64,000 nucleotides of DNA from Sphingobacterium multivorum (GTDB lineage Bacteria; Bacteroidota; Bacteroidia; Sphingobacteriales; Sphingobacteriaceae): contig NZ_UAUU01000009.1 in NCBI RefSeq assembly GCF_900457465.1, forward strand, positions 372,001-436,000, given 5' to 3'. Of this stretch, positions 1 through 10,324 are shown in pieces (the first letter of the stretch is position 1; every line of letters begins with the position of its first letter). The position numbers were made by a program, and so were the translations under genes. Under the pieces are notes generated by a model, which made no database searches, was not told the DNA's origin, and saw only the letters and a program-made list of their open reading frames with translations.

Positions 1-288
1 ATCCACCGTGATATTGGGATTTTTTGAGGCCATCTTCGCCAACATAGGTACCGAATGCGCCGCATCCCCGCACCAAGGTTCAGTAATAATGATCCATTGT
101 TGCTTTTCAGTAATTGACTCAACAAATTGTTCAAAAGTCGACGTTGGTTCGAAGCGTTTTAACCAACGGCCCATTCTTGTCCAGTTCATTTTTGTGTACT
201 GATAATATTCATCATCTTGATAGGTAGGGTGATTCTCAGGATGATTTAAGATATCTTCGAATTGTTGTAAGTAATTTTCAAACGTCAT
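1..288 (-). CDS. Thioredoxin-family protein, partial (C-terminus outside window)
   Basis: The reverse strand is open from an ATG at 288 to the window edge, giving 96 residues with no stop. The peptide starts MTFENYLQQFEDIL and later has a beta-strand followed by TEPWCGDAAHS, the position of the thioredoxin active site. A single Cys sits after Trp where classical thioredoxins have WCxxC, so it would be a one-cysteine or atypical thioredoxin fold, as in several Bacteroidota thioredoxin-family proteins. No signal peptide is seen, so it is probably cytoplasmic. The substrate is unknown. It is transcribed away from the TonB receptor gene. The family call is fairly firm; a redox role is inference because the rest of the protein is missing. 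Confidence 0.72.
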   Translation of the reverse strand, partial: MTFENYLQQFEDILNHPENHPTYQDDEYYQYTKMNWTRMGRWLKRFEPTSTFEQFVESITEKQQWIIITEPWCGDAAHSVPMLAKMASKNPNITVD

Positions 289-490
289 AATACCAATTTT
301 GTGCAAAGGTAAATTTTACTTCCAACTTTCTCAAACAACCTTCCGCCAACAATCTGTATTGAATGCAATAAAAAAAATGATGCTCAAAAAGCACATGTAG
401 AGCAAGAAAAAATGTGATTTCCTCTGCCTTATATACCAAAGATTTTACATTCAGAAGAGATGTTTTACATTTATTAACGATTAAGTAAAT

Positions 491-498
491 TATCTTTG
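491..498 (+). promoter_or_regulatory. Putative -7 promoter box for the TonB receptor gene
   Basis: TATCTTTG matches the Bacteroidota -7 consensus TAnnTTTG and lies 17 bases before the ATG at 516. This would give a very short leader. No convincing -33 TTG element is visible at the usual distance. Confidence 0.4.
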
Positions 499-515
499 AA
501 AGATACAACCCGTAC

Positions 516-3203
516 ATGAAAAGATTAGTTCAATTAATACTTTTACTATTTATCGTCGTCAACAGTGCTTACTCCCAAATAAACATCAAGGGGAGGATTC
601 TAGATAAGGCGGATGACAAGCCCCTGACCAATGCTTCCATTATTTTACTGAACCGCGATTCAGTCCTCCGTTATTTTAACAGAGCCAATGAAGAGGGAAA
701 ATTTCAGGTAAAAAATATCAAGCCCGGAAGCTACATTATTTTAGCCACATACCCCAAGTTTGAACTCTACAGTGATACGATCCAAATTGCAGATAAAGAT
801 CTCGATTTGCATGATATCAAAATAAATTCCCAAAGAAATGTTTTGCAGGAGGTGATTGTCACCCGACGTCTTCCAATTACACTGAAAGGCGACACCATCG
901 AATATGATGCGGCGAGTTTTGCAACAGAAAAAAATGCGAAGCTAGAGGATTTACTACGTCGTCTACCCGGTTTTACGGTTACCGGAGATGGAAGTATCAC
1001 GGCTCAAGGAAAATCTGTACAGAAAGTGTTTATCGATGGGGAAGAATTTTTTGGTTATGATCCTAAAATAGCCATTCGCAATGTACGGGCAGATGCCGTT
1101 GACAAGGTGCAGCTCTATGAGAAAAAATCGGAGGAGGCGGAGCTGTCGGGCATCGATGACGGAGTAAGGATCCAAACTGTTAACGTTGTACTCAAAGAGA
1201 AAGCAAGAAAGGGTGTCTTTGGAAACATGGAAGCATTGGCTGGATCAAAAGAATTGTATGCGGGAAATCTCTTTGCGGCGAAATTTAATAAGACTGAGCG
1301 GATTGGCATCACCGCGAGTCACAACAACATGGGCAGTTCAAGTGGTCGTGAAGGTTCTTTACGGATGAACAACCAGATTACGGGCGAACCACTGAATACA
1401 AATCTTGGAGCAAACTATGAAAATCAGTTCTTCAAAAAGGCCTTAAAAGTAAACGCCAACTATGGTTACGACAACAACAGCAACAAGAACCACTCGGAGA
1501 CTTACAATAAAAATGTGCTGCCTGATCAATCCATTCAGGAAAAAAACAGTAAAAACGATAGCGAGAGACATAGCCGAAGTAATGGTTTCAGGTCAAACCT
1601 TAACATGCGACTGGATTCCACGCAAAATATGGAACTCCAATCCAATGCCAATTGGGCTACCAACGCTAATCTAACTTACACAGACAGCAAAACGGGCGAT
1701 GGATCGGGCAACCCAATCAGTGACTTTAGGGAGAACAATCAATCGAACTCCTCAAGTTCCAACAATAATTTTCGCCTAAATTATAGAAAACGATTAAAAG
1801 CGGGGCGTTCTTTAAATGTGATGGTCGGCAATAATCACAAAGAGTCAGATTCAGAGAGTAAAGTCAATTCACGGACTTATTTTTACAAAACCGGGGATAG
1901 TACAATTATCAACCAAACGCGACATGGCCGGAATAAAGGCAATGACTTCAACTCTTCGATCAATTTCAACAACCGTATCAGTGACTATATCAATCTGGCT
2001 TTAGGCTACAGCTTCAATCATTCGAAGAGTACAAATACCCAAAATTCAATAAACAATATTACCCAAAAGTTTGATTCACTATATTCTCAAAACCAGATCG
2101 ACAATAATACCAATCAAGGTGTGAACGTGCACTTTTCCTATCGCAAAGAAAAGTTGGAGATCAATTTTTCCAACCGTACGTTCTACAAGAATCAACAGTT
2201 AAATGATAGTTATAGATCAATTGATCTTGCCCGGAATTTCTGGGATAACAATTTAAATGTTGATGCCAATTATCGCCTTTCAAATAGCAAAAATATACGT
2301 TTAGCTTATCAAAGTTCCAATATCATCCCATCGTTTGATCAGTTACAACCACTGCAACCTCAGACCAATCCGTTGTTTCAACAAGTCGGTAATCCCGACC
2401 TAAAACGCGCGGTGAACAATAACATTTCGGCCAATTATAACGCGTTCAGTTTATTGAAAGGAACGAATATCAATATCAACGGGAACTTGTCATTTGTTAA
2501 TAATCCTATTGTCAACAAAACAACCATACTAGACAACTCGGCTCAAATCAGTTCTTATGAAAACCTATCGGGTAAATCCAACTGGAATGGCGGCTTGAAC
2601 ATCAATCATATGCAGCCATTGGCCAATCGTCGCATCAATTTTAACAAGAGTGCAAACGTCAGGTTTAACAACAGCTACAGCTATACCAAATTTGAAGGCG
2701 GACAGTCCGGCGGCGAGTTTCTACTGAATAATGCAAAGAATACCAACTTTAGTTTAGGTTCTAGCTTAAATGAGCAGGACTCAGAAGGATTCGACTTTGA
2801 TCTTTCGGCGAATGCTGGTTTTAATGTACAGCAAAACTCGATCAACACCCAATACAACGCAACAAGTTTTCAAGGTGGGACTTCGGCGTACATCAAATAC
2901 TTTCTACCGAAGAAGTTTAATGTCATGGCAAACATTTACTATAGCTATACAGGACCTACGAAACTTTATAAAAAATCAATCAATCAATTTTATACCAATA
3001 TTGAATTAGAGAAAAAAGTACTGAAAGATGAAAGTATGACACTCAGCTTAAAGGCCTTTGACCTGTTCAATACATTTAACAACACACGTCGTAACGCGAG
3101 TGACACCAACTATTCAGAGTCCGTTCAACAGGTATTGACACAATATTTTTTGGTCGGTGTAAAATGGGATTTCAACAAATATCTAGGGAAAGGAAATGAT
3201 TAA
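516..3203 (+). CDS. TonB-dependent receptor-like outer-membrane beta-barrel protein
   Basis: An 895-residue outer-membrane protein. Residues 1-21 are a signal peptide ending in AYSQ. Residues about 22-110 form a carboxypeptidase-regulatory-like beta-sandwich (INIKGRILDKADDKPLTNAS). A plug-like region follows at about 115-230, including LRRLPGFTVTGDG and VFIDGEEFFG. The remainder is Asn/Ser-rich alternating strands typical of an outer-membrane barrel. It resembles the Bacteroidota 'outer membrane beta-barrel' subgroup rather than SusC: it is shorter and has no SusD partner next door. It overlaps the following GLPGLI gene by 8 bases, so the two are co-transcribed. Such pairs are common in this phylum but their substrate is not known, and none can be read from the sequence. 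Confidence 0.85.
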   Translation: MKRLVQLILLLFIVVNSAYSQINIKGRILDKADDKPLTNASIILLNRDSVLRYFNRANEEGKFQVKNIKPGSYIILATYPKFELYSDTIQIADKDLDLHDIKINSQRNVLQEVIVTRRLPITLKGDTIEYDAASFATEKNAKLEDLLRRLPGFTVTGDGSITAQGKSVQKVFIDGEEFFGYDPKIAIRNVRADAVDKVQLYEKKSEEAELSGIDDGVRIQTVNVVLKEKARKGVFGNMEALAGSKELYAGNLFAAKFNKTERIGITASHNNMGSSSGREGSLRMNNQITGEPLNTNLGANYENQFFKKALKVNANYGYDNNSNKNHSETYNKNVLPDQSIQEKNSKNDSERHSRSNGFRSNLNMRLDSTQNMELQSNANWATNANLTYTDSKTGDGSGNPISDFRENNQSNSSSSNNNFRLNYRKRLKAGRSLNVMVGNNHKESDSESKVNSRTYFYKTGDSTIINQTRHGRNKGNDFNSSINFNNRISDYINLALGYSFNHSKSTNTQNSINNITQKFDSLYSQNQIDNNTNQGVNVHFSYRKEKLEINFSNRTFYKNQQLNDSYRSIDLARNFWDNNLNVDANYRLSNSKNIRLAYQSSNIIPSFDQLQPLQPQTNPLFQQVGNPDLKRAVNNNISANYNAFSLLKGTNININGNLSFVNNPIVNKTTILDNSAQISSYENLSGKSNWNGGLNINHMQPLANRRINFNKSANVRFNNSYSYTKFEGGQSGGEFLLNNAKNTNFSLGSSLNEQDSEGFDFDLSANAGFNVQQNSINTQYNATSFQGGTSAYIKYFLPKKFNVMANIYYSYTGPTKLYKKSINQFYTNIELEKKVLKDESMTLSLKAFDLFNTFNNTRRNASDTNYSESVQQVLTQYFLVGVKWDFNKYLGKGND

Positions 3204-4080
3204 AAAAATATATTTGACCGTTATCATCTGCTGCCTGTGTGGTTTATCGCTTCAGGCACAATATGCCTATTTTGGAAGTAGGGGTACGATCAGTTTTGAC
3301 AAAGTCACGTACACAAAAGCACGCATGCGGCAGCTATCCAACGACATGAGCTCGAAAGGAATGGACAGAGGGATGGGCATGATGGAATATCTCGACAAGA
3401 TGCCGGATTCACATACGGAAAAATTAAACTTCTACTTTGATGAGAATTCTACCGTGTTGATGCCTGAGGAAAGCGTAGCTAACGAAAAACAACGTGGTGA
3501 AGTCAAAATGGCCGCACCTACGATAACTTCGGGCACAGGCAGAGGGGGCAGATCTCAGGGTGCGGTCCGAATCGGAGGAAACCAAAGAGGGCAATTTAGG
3601 GGTGGCGCCAACAAGAACGGCAAAGTCCTCTACCAGGATCTGAAAACCGGCACAGCAGACATTCAGCTTGACATCGACGAAAAATACATTCTTTCGGAAA
3701 CTTTGGACAGCATTACTTGGCGTTTCACGGAGGAATTCCGAAATATCGCCGGAGTAAACTGCCGCAGAGTCAATGGTGCTACCAAAGACTCACTCTATCT
3801 GATCGCTTACTATTCGGAAGAGATTCCAATATCGGCAGGACCAGCATTAAGCCATGGTCTCCCGGGCATGATATTGGGTCTTGTCATCCCTGAAATGCAT
3901 ATTCAATATTGGGCTACAAATATCGCCTATACCAATAAACTTGTTCCTTCTGATTGGCGGGATAAAAAATCAAAAAAAATGAAACTTGCTGAATTTTCGG
4001 AAATCTTTGGCAGATATATGCCACGCAATCGCCAAAACGAGTCAGCTAAAAAAAGGATATTAGAGCAACTGGTGTATTGA
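3196..4080 (+). CDS. GLPGLI family protein
   Basis: A 294-residue exported protein with a signal peptide at residues 1-22 (ending SLQAQ). The family's signature appears as GLPGMI at residues 221-226, followed by the usual VIPEMH-type continuation. A Gly/Arg-rich stretch (about 115-140: GTGRGGRSQGAVRIGGNQRG) looks disordered and is unusual. The start codon lies inside the end of the receptor gene, giving translational coupling. GLPGLI proteins are restricted to Bacteroidota, are usually next to TonB-type receptors, and have no established function. A role as a periplasmic partner of the upstream receptor is inference from this coupling. Confidence 0.85.
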   Translation: MIKKIYLTVIICCLCGLSLQAQYAYFGSRGTISFDKVTYTKARMRQLSNDMSSKGMDRGMGMMEYLDKMPDSHTEKLNFYFDENSTVLMPEESVANEKQRGEVKMAAPTITSGTGRGGRSQGAVRIGGNQRGQFRGGANKNGKVLYQDLKTGTADIQLDIDEKYILSETLDSITWRFTEEFRNIAGVNCRRVNGATKDSLYLIAYYSEEIPISAGPALSHGLPGMILGLVIPEMHIQYWATNIAYTNKLVPSDWRDKKSKKMKLAEFSEIFGRYMPRNRQNESAKKRILEQLVY

Positions 4081-4194
4081 AAATGTCAGTTTGGCAGTAC
4101 CTAAAGACAAATTGATGACAAATAGTGTTTTTTTCACAAAACTTTTGGATTGGCATAAGGGTTGATAATAGACTGATAGAATTTATTTAAGTAA

Positions 4195-6115
<1,921 letters not shown>

Positions 6116-6129
6116 TCACTCCTCCTCAT

Positions 6130-6164
6130 AAAAAAAGCTCCAGGATTATTCCCGGAGCTTTTTT
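6130..6164. terminator. Bidirectional intrinsic terminator after dnaK
   Basis: A-run, GCTCC (6137-6141), 12-base loop, GGAGC (6154-6158), T-run. It lies between the convergent dnaK and DUF2459 genes and can serve both strands. Confidence 0.85.
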
Positions 6165-6224
6165 ATGTCTATTACTTTCACTATCTCGTTTAACCTTCAC
6201 CGCAATACACTTATGCATTTCCAG

Positions 6225-6908
6225 CTACTTCTTATCCTTATAGTGACTTAAGATTCCTTTGTCCAAAGTAGCCCAAATACCTGCTGGCATCGCCGCTCTC
6301 TTTAAGGCATTATTGGTCCAGGTATTGCACGAATAAAACATGCTATAGGCTCCTTTTGCTTCGTAAAAGGCGTCTGAGTCGCCATACTGCGCATCTGTTT
6401 TCACCAAAATAGCTTCCGCTTGATTTCGATCCAACGAATCTTCTATATATTTTATCAGATCACGGTATTGGGATTTACTGATCTGATAAGCAAAACAGAA
6501 TTCATCTTGCTGAACCGAATTGTAGTAGGTCACATGAATGGCAGACTCCCCTAATCCAAAGGCAGCCACAAAGGCTGTCGATGCTTTAAGATCCTTCCAT
6601 TCTGGTGTATCCAAATAGAATCCTTTATCCCCCCAACCGATACCGACATACCGATATCCGCTATGTTTCCCCACCGTATTCCCATAAGGAAATAGTTGCG
6701 ACCAATCCATCTCTTCGTTAACGACAGGCAATACGATATCGGTATGAACACCATTGGACTGAACAAAAACCTGAATCGTCTTCTCTTCGTCTATATTTTT
6801 CCTTGGAGCCGAAATTCTTGACAAACTGTATTCAGCAACAATATAGAGCACACAAAAAGACAACAATCCTAAAATAAGATAACCAAACACTTTAAGAATT
6901 TTTTTCAT
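6225..6908 (-). CDS. DUF2459 / TIGR02117 family protein
   Basis: About 227 residues. An N-terminal membrane anchor (VFGYLILGLLSFCVLYIVAEY) is followed by an extracytoplasmic domain with VQSNGVHTDIVLPV, GIGWGDKGFYLDTPEW and the C-terminal YSCNTWTNNALKRAAMPAG. These fit DUF2459, a family of unknown biochemical function; the conserved His-Thr-Asp and Cys-Asn-Thr positions suggest a hydrolase-like fold, which is inference. I chose the ATG at 6908 over one at 6974 because the latter falls inside the terminator hairpin of the upstream gene and because residue 1 then directly precedes the membrane segment. Confidence 0.82.
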   Translation of the reverse strand: MKKILKVFGYLILGLLSFCVLYIVAEYSLSRISAPRKNIDEEKTIQVFVQSNGVHTDIVLPVVNEEMDWSQLFPYGNTVGKHSGYRYVGIGWGDKGFYLDTPEWKDLKASTAFVAAFGLGESAIHVTYYNSVQQDEFCFAYQISKSQYRDLIKYIEDSLDRNQAEAILVKTDAQYGDSDAFYEAKGAYSMFYSCNTWTNNALKRAAMPAGIWATLDKGILSHYKDKK

Positions 6909-6950
6909 CAAAGATTTATTTCCGCTCAAGTAATCTAGCGCACAGGTCAA

Positions 6951-6980
6951 AAAAAAACCTGTATTGCTTGACAATACAGG
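6951..6980 (-). terminator. Intrinsic terminator of the nucleotidyltransferase gene
   Basis: On the reverse strand CCTGTATTG (6980-6972), a 5-base loop and CAATACAGG (6966-6958) form a perfect 9-bp stem followed by seven T. It ends the gene at 7008-7919. Confidence 0.85.
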
Positions 6981-7007
6981 TGAAAGATAAGCTATTTCTT
7001 TTAGCTC

Positions 7008-7919
7008 TTAAAATAACTTTTCTGGATATACTCCATCAGCCACCAATTTTGAAATTGATTCTTGTACGATAGGTTTATCTTCCTTATAAGTTACGCCAAA
7101 CCATTTCGAAGAAGTTGGGATTACCTTAAAATCAGCCAATTTATGCTTCACCATATAATCTGGTACAGAAGGAATGAAAAATTCTGCTTTTAAATTTTCC
7201 TTATTTTCCTCAACAAATGCAGGAAACATCGCCTGGGCTACTTCGAAAATCTTTGGTGTAAAACCCCAGAAGTTCATCGAAACACGGGTTTTAGGATCTA
7301 GATCTGTCTCCACCCCATTTTCCTCATAAACGATTTTGCGATCGTCGCCTTCGCCTTTGTAGTATATATTTGTACGTTCAGTTACACTTTCCATATGTCC
7401 AGAAGGGGTAACCTCACATACTCCGCGTGAAACGTAGCCATAATCGGACATGGTATTTCCAACCTGGAAGCCCATCAACGACATTTGTTGATCAGAAACC
7501 TCGGTTGTTAAGAACTCGGCCATTTTCTGAAAAGAATCCGATCCGTAGAAATCGTCTGCATTGATTACACAAAATGGTTCATGCACTTTATCTTTAGCAC
7601 TCATCACCGCATGGGCAGTACCCCAAGGTTTTGTTCTTTCGATAACGTGATTAACACCGAATTTTGTTAAGTCAAAATCTTGAAAAGCGTAATCTACTTC
7701 TATTTTACCTTTCAATTTTTCATCAAATACTGTTTTCATCTTTTCCAGAAATTCTTCCCGGATAATGAATACAACTTTTCCAAATCCTGCGCGAATAGCA
7801 TCGTAAATTGAATAGTCAATAATTGTCTCGCCGTGTGGGCCAAAACCATCTACTTGTTTTAAAGAACCATACCGGCTAGCCATTCCTGCTGCCAAAATCA
7901 AAAGGGTTGGTTTACTCAT
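7008..7919 (-). CDS. Sugar-phosphate nucleotidyltransferase-like protein
   Basis: 303 residues with the nucleotidyltransferase fold. The N-terminal LILAAGMASRYGSLKQ (residues about 6-20) is a variant of the GxGxR nucleotide-binding loop, and VINADDFYG is the metal-binding Asp region. ERTKPWGTAHAV is the typical segment contacting the base or sugar. These place it with NDP-sugar pyrophosphorylase-like proteins (NTP transferase family), but the sugar cannot be assigned and no sugar-pathway genes are adjacent. The start at 7919 (MSKPTLLILAAG) is chosen over an ATG 66 bases upstream because that extension is not conserved-looking and runs into the leader hairpin at 7957-7998. Cytoplasmic. Confidence 0.82.
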   Translation of the reverse strand: MSKPTLLILAAGMASRYGSLKQVDGFGPHGETIIDYSIYDAIRAGFGKVVFIIREEFLEKMKTVFDEKLKGKIEVDYAFQDFDLTKFGVNHVIERTKPWGTAHAVMSAKDKVHEPFCVINADDFYGSDSFQKMAEFLTTEVSDQQMSLMGFQVGNTMSDYGYVSRGVCEVTPSGHMESVTERTNIYYKGEGDDRKIVYEENGVETDLDPKTRVSMNFWGFTPKIFEVAQAMFPAFVEENKENLKAEFFIPSVPDYMVKHKLADFKVIPTSSKWFGVTYKEDKPIVQESISKLVADGVYPEKLF

Positions 7920-7956
7920 ATTTAATTGCGTTAATAGAATTTTCTTTTCGTCCGCA

Positions 7957-7998
7957 AACTTAGCTAAAATTGCCCTCAAAAGCAAATTTAGCTAAGTT
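7957..7998 (-). promoter_or_regulatory. Large hairpin in the leader of the nucleotidyltransferase gene
   Basis: Two 17-base arms (7957-7973 and 7982-7998) are inverted copies with one mismatch and an 8-base loop. On the reverse strand it lies between the YjgR-like gene and the nucleotidyltransferase start. It has no T-run, so it is not a standard terminator; it may be an attenuator, an operator or a processing site. Confidence 0.5.
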
Positions 7999-8052
7999 CG
8001 GCTCCGCCTTCAAAAGTATAGTATTGAAACGAAAAGAATCCAAAAATTAGTA

Positions 8053-9594
8053 TTATTTCTTTTTTAAGAATGCGTTTAATAAACCCGTCGCTAGTTTGCC
8101 CAAAAACTTAACTCCCTCTCTTGCTAAGGTCGTTGTTGCCGTTCGTTGGGCAGCTTCTAGAGGTGTCTGTCTTCTGGAGCTTGGCCGACTTGCTTTTTCC
8201 GCTTCTTTTTCCTGGGCCGCGCGTTGTTCTTCCTGTGCTGCAGCCTGCATTCTTTCGTCTATGATTTCAGCCGCAGAGCGATTTTCTTGTCGCTCCTGAT
8301 ATTTTGCCCGCAAATCAGACTGATTGATAATTTGGCTAACCGTTGCATCATCTGCAGGTCCCATAACTGCACGCGCCGGCACCAAATGTGTAGCGACAAC
8401 CTCTGTAGGAATACCTTTATCATTCAATACTGTGATTAATGCCTGTCCAGTACCCAAAGAAGTCAGGACCTGATCAATTTCATAAAAATCGGATTTTGGA
8501 TAGGTTTTTACAGTCTTCTTTAAATTTTCAGCATCGTTGGGCGTAAAGGCACGCAATGCATGTTGCACACGGTTACCCAGCTGGGCCAATACAGATTCAG
8601 GTACATCGGTTGGAGACTGTGTACAAAAGAAAACGCCGATCCCCTTCGAACGGATAAGGCGAATGATTTGATCCACTTGAGTCAAAAAGGCTTTAGGAGC
8701 CCCATTGAACAGCAGGTGGGCTTCATCAAAGAAGAAGACCAACTTGGGTTTGTCCAAGTCACCCACCTCAGGCATATTTTTAAATAGCTGTGCCAATAAG
8801 CTCAATAAGAATGTAGAATAAAGAACCGGCTGATCTTGCACGTCAGAAATATTCAATAGGCTAATCACACCCCTACCATCTACCTTCTGAAATAGATCGT
8901 TAATATCAAATTCTTTCTCACCAAAGATATGCGCTAGCCCCTGCTGTTCCAATGCGACGATCTTACGCAGGATGGTTCCCGAGCTTGCCGAACTAATCTT
9001 ACCATAATCACCTTTGATTTCTTCGCTGCCGGGTCCTTCAGAAAGGTAAGTAAGCAGTTTCTTCGTATCTGAGAAATCAATCAACGGCATTTGGTGATCC
9101 TGTGCATATTTGAACATCGCAGCCAATACGCCGGTCTGTGTTTCATTAAGTTCGAGTATCCGGCCCAACAAGACGGGCCCAAAATCTTCTACAGTAATCC
9201 GCATCGGAATCCCCTTATTGCCGGACAGTGAATACAGTTCTACCGGAAACGACGATGGCTCAAACGGCACCCCCACGGCATTTCCCCGATCAATAAGGGC
9301 TTGGTTGGTCACCCCTGGCACTGCTAGGCCCGATAGGTCACCTTTAACATCCAGCATAAATACTGGTACAGAGGCATCCGACAATTGTTCAGCGATCAAT
9401 TGTAGCGTACGTGTTTTACCGGTTCCGGTAGCCCCTGCAATAAGTCCGTGACGGTTCATCATTTTCAAGGCTAAATTCACTTTTGCCTCAGCCAAAATTT
9501 CGCCATTAAGCATTCCCGCTCCCAGATAGATAAACGCTCCTTTGGGATTATAGGAAGCTTGAACCTTCTCTATAAATTGTTCTTTATTTGCCAT
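8053..9594 (-). CDS. HerA/YjgR-like ATPase (DUF853 family)
   Basis: 513 residues. Walker A is GATGTGKT (residues 54-61) and Walker B is LVFFFDEAHL (about 285-294), with a downstream arginine-rich RLIRSKGIGVFFCTQ sensor region. The layout (ATPase core to about residue 430, then a charged Gln/Glu/Ala-rich coiled segment and a short hydrophobic C-terminus) matches the DUF853/YjgR branch of HerA-FtsK ATPases. This branch is annotated as helicase-like but is not biochemically settled. No NurA nuclease gene lies nearby, so it is unlikely to be the HerA-NurA resection machine. It stands alone between the nucleotidyltransferase and a divergently read small gene. Confidence 0.88.
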   Translation of the reverse strand: MANKEQFIEKVQASYNPKGAFIYLGAGMLNGEILAEAKVNLALKMMNRHGLIAGATGTGKTRTLQLIAEQLSDASVPVFMLDVKGDLSGLAVPGVTNQALIDRGNAVGVPFEPSSFPVELYSLSGNKGIPMRITVEDFGPVLLGRILELNETQTGVLAAMFKYAQDHQMPLIDFSDTKKLLTYLSEGPGSEEIKGDYGKISSASSGTILRKIVALEQQGLAHIFGEKEFDINDLFQKVDGRGVISLLNISDVQDQPVLYSTFLLSLLAQLFKNMPEVGDLDKPKLVFFFDEAHLLFNGAPKAFLTQVDQIIRLIRSKGIGVFFCTQSPTDVPESVLAQLGNRVQHALRAFTPNDAENLKKTVKTYPKSDFYEIDQVLTSLGTGQALITVLNDKGIPTEVVATHLVPARAVMGPADDATVSQIINQSDLRAKYQERQENRSAAEIIDERMQAAAQEEQRAAQEKEAEKASRPSSRRQTPLEAAQRTATTTLAREGVKFLGKLATGLLNAFLKKK

Positions 9595-9698
9595 ACAAAA
9601 GGCTTAATATTTATAAATCAATAAAAATTGAAAACTTTTCAAAAAATAATCTCTTCGTCACAATTTCGTGCCAAATTTTATTTTTAGTGCACTATTAA

Positions 9699-9728
9699 TT
9701 TGAATTTAACATAGAATTACTATTTTTA
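9699..9728 (+). promoter_or_regulatory. Putative Bacteroidota-type promoter
   Basis: TTTG (9699-9702), 18 bases, then TATTTTTA (9721-9728), close to the -33 TTG / -7 TAnnTTTG pattern. It lies 34 bases before the ATG at 9762. Confidence 0.4.
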
Positions 9729-9761
9729 CGATGTAAACAGTAAGATTAAAGGTAATAAAAA

Positions 9762-10100
9762 ATGTTAAATAAGCAGTTTAGATTTGTGGCAGCATTCCTT
9801 TGTGCTATCATCTTTTTCACAAAGATGGCCATCTCTATTTCGCCTATTTTTTCAAACAGCTTAGATCAAAGTACCATCTTACAGGTCGTTTTACAACTGG
9901 AAATCGAAAACAATAACGGCGCAAGTAATGATACACTTGAAACTGCCTCAAAATTTTTCAATACAAAAACAGAAGAACCTATTGTATTTGAAACCATTCT
10001 CGTTGAGAACCAAGGAAAACAGAAGAATTATCTTAAAAATGAGAAAAGCATTTTACCTTTCCATCCTACGGTTCCAACACCGCCTCCTAACTATTCATAA
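9762..10100 (+). CDS. Small membrane-anchored or secreted protein of unknown function
   Basis: 112 residues. A hydrophobic N-terminal segment (about 8-30, FVAAFLCAIIFFTKMAISIS) could be a signal anchor. The rest is polar, Asn/Glu/Lys-rich, and ends in a Pro-rich HPTVPTPPPNYS. No family is recognised. A promoter-like pair precedes it, with TTTG at 9699-9702 and TATTTTTA at 9721-9728 separated by 18 bases, near the spacing usual in Bacteroidota. This supports real expression. It lies 224 bases upstream of the SulP gene on the same strand, but no link in function can be shown. Confidence 0.5.
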   Translation: MLNKQFRFVAAFLCAIIFFTKMAISISPIFSNSLDQSTILQVVLQLEIENNNGASNDTLETASKFFNTKTEEPIVFETILVENQGKQKNYLKNEKSILPFHPTVPTPPPNYS

Positions 10101-10114
10101 AGGCATCCCTAGGG

Positions 10115-10228
10115 ATGTATCCCGTCAACCCGCATGCTAAAGGTAAAGTATGTGCGGTAATCTTTGATTTTTCTGAAGTAATCGGCTTTGGCTCTGTTGA
10201 TGTTATCGTTGATTTGGCTCGGCACTAA
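10115..10228 (+). other. Possible 37-codon open frame, doubtful
   Basis: A short frame (ATG 10115, TAA 10226) reads a protein-like sequence with KGKVCAVIFDFSEVIG and VDVIVDLARH. It fills most of the gap before the SulP gene. The ATG is the right half of a 14-bp palindrome (10104-10117). I cannot assign a family. It may be a leader peptide, a gene remnant or chance. Confidence 0.2.
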
Positions 10229-10324
10229 CGCTTTGTTATGCTGTTGAACGCCAAACGGTATACATGATACAACGCCAGTTAAAGGTCGCCTGATGAAAAT
10301 TTTTTACAGATAAACACAAATTTT

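Noticed and set aside
8053..9594. HerA-based defence or end-resection system
   Set aside because: No nuclease or SIR2-like partner is adjacent, and the family branch (DUF853/YjgR) is a housekeeping-type ATPase.
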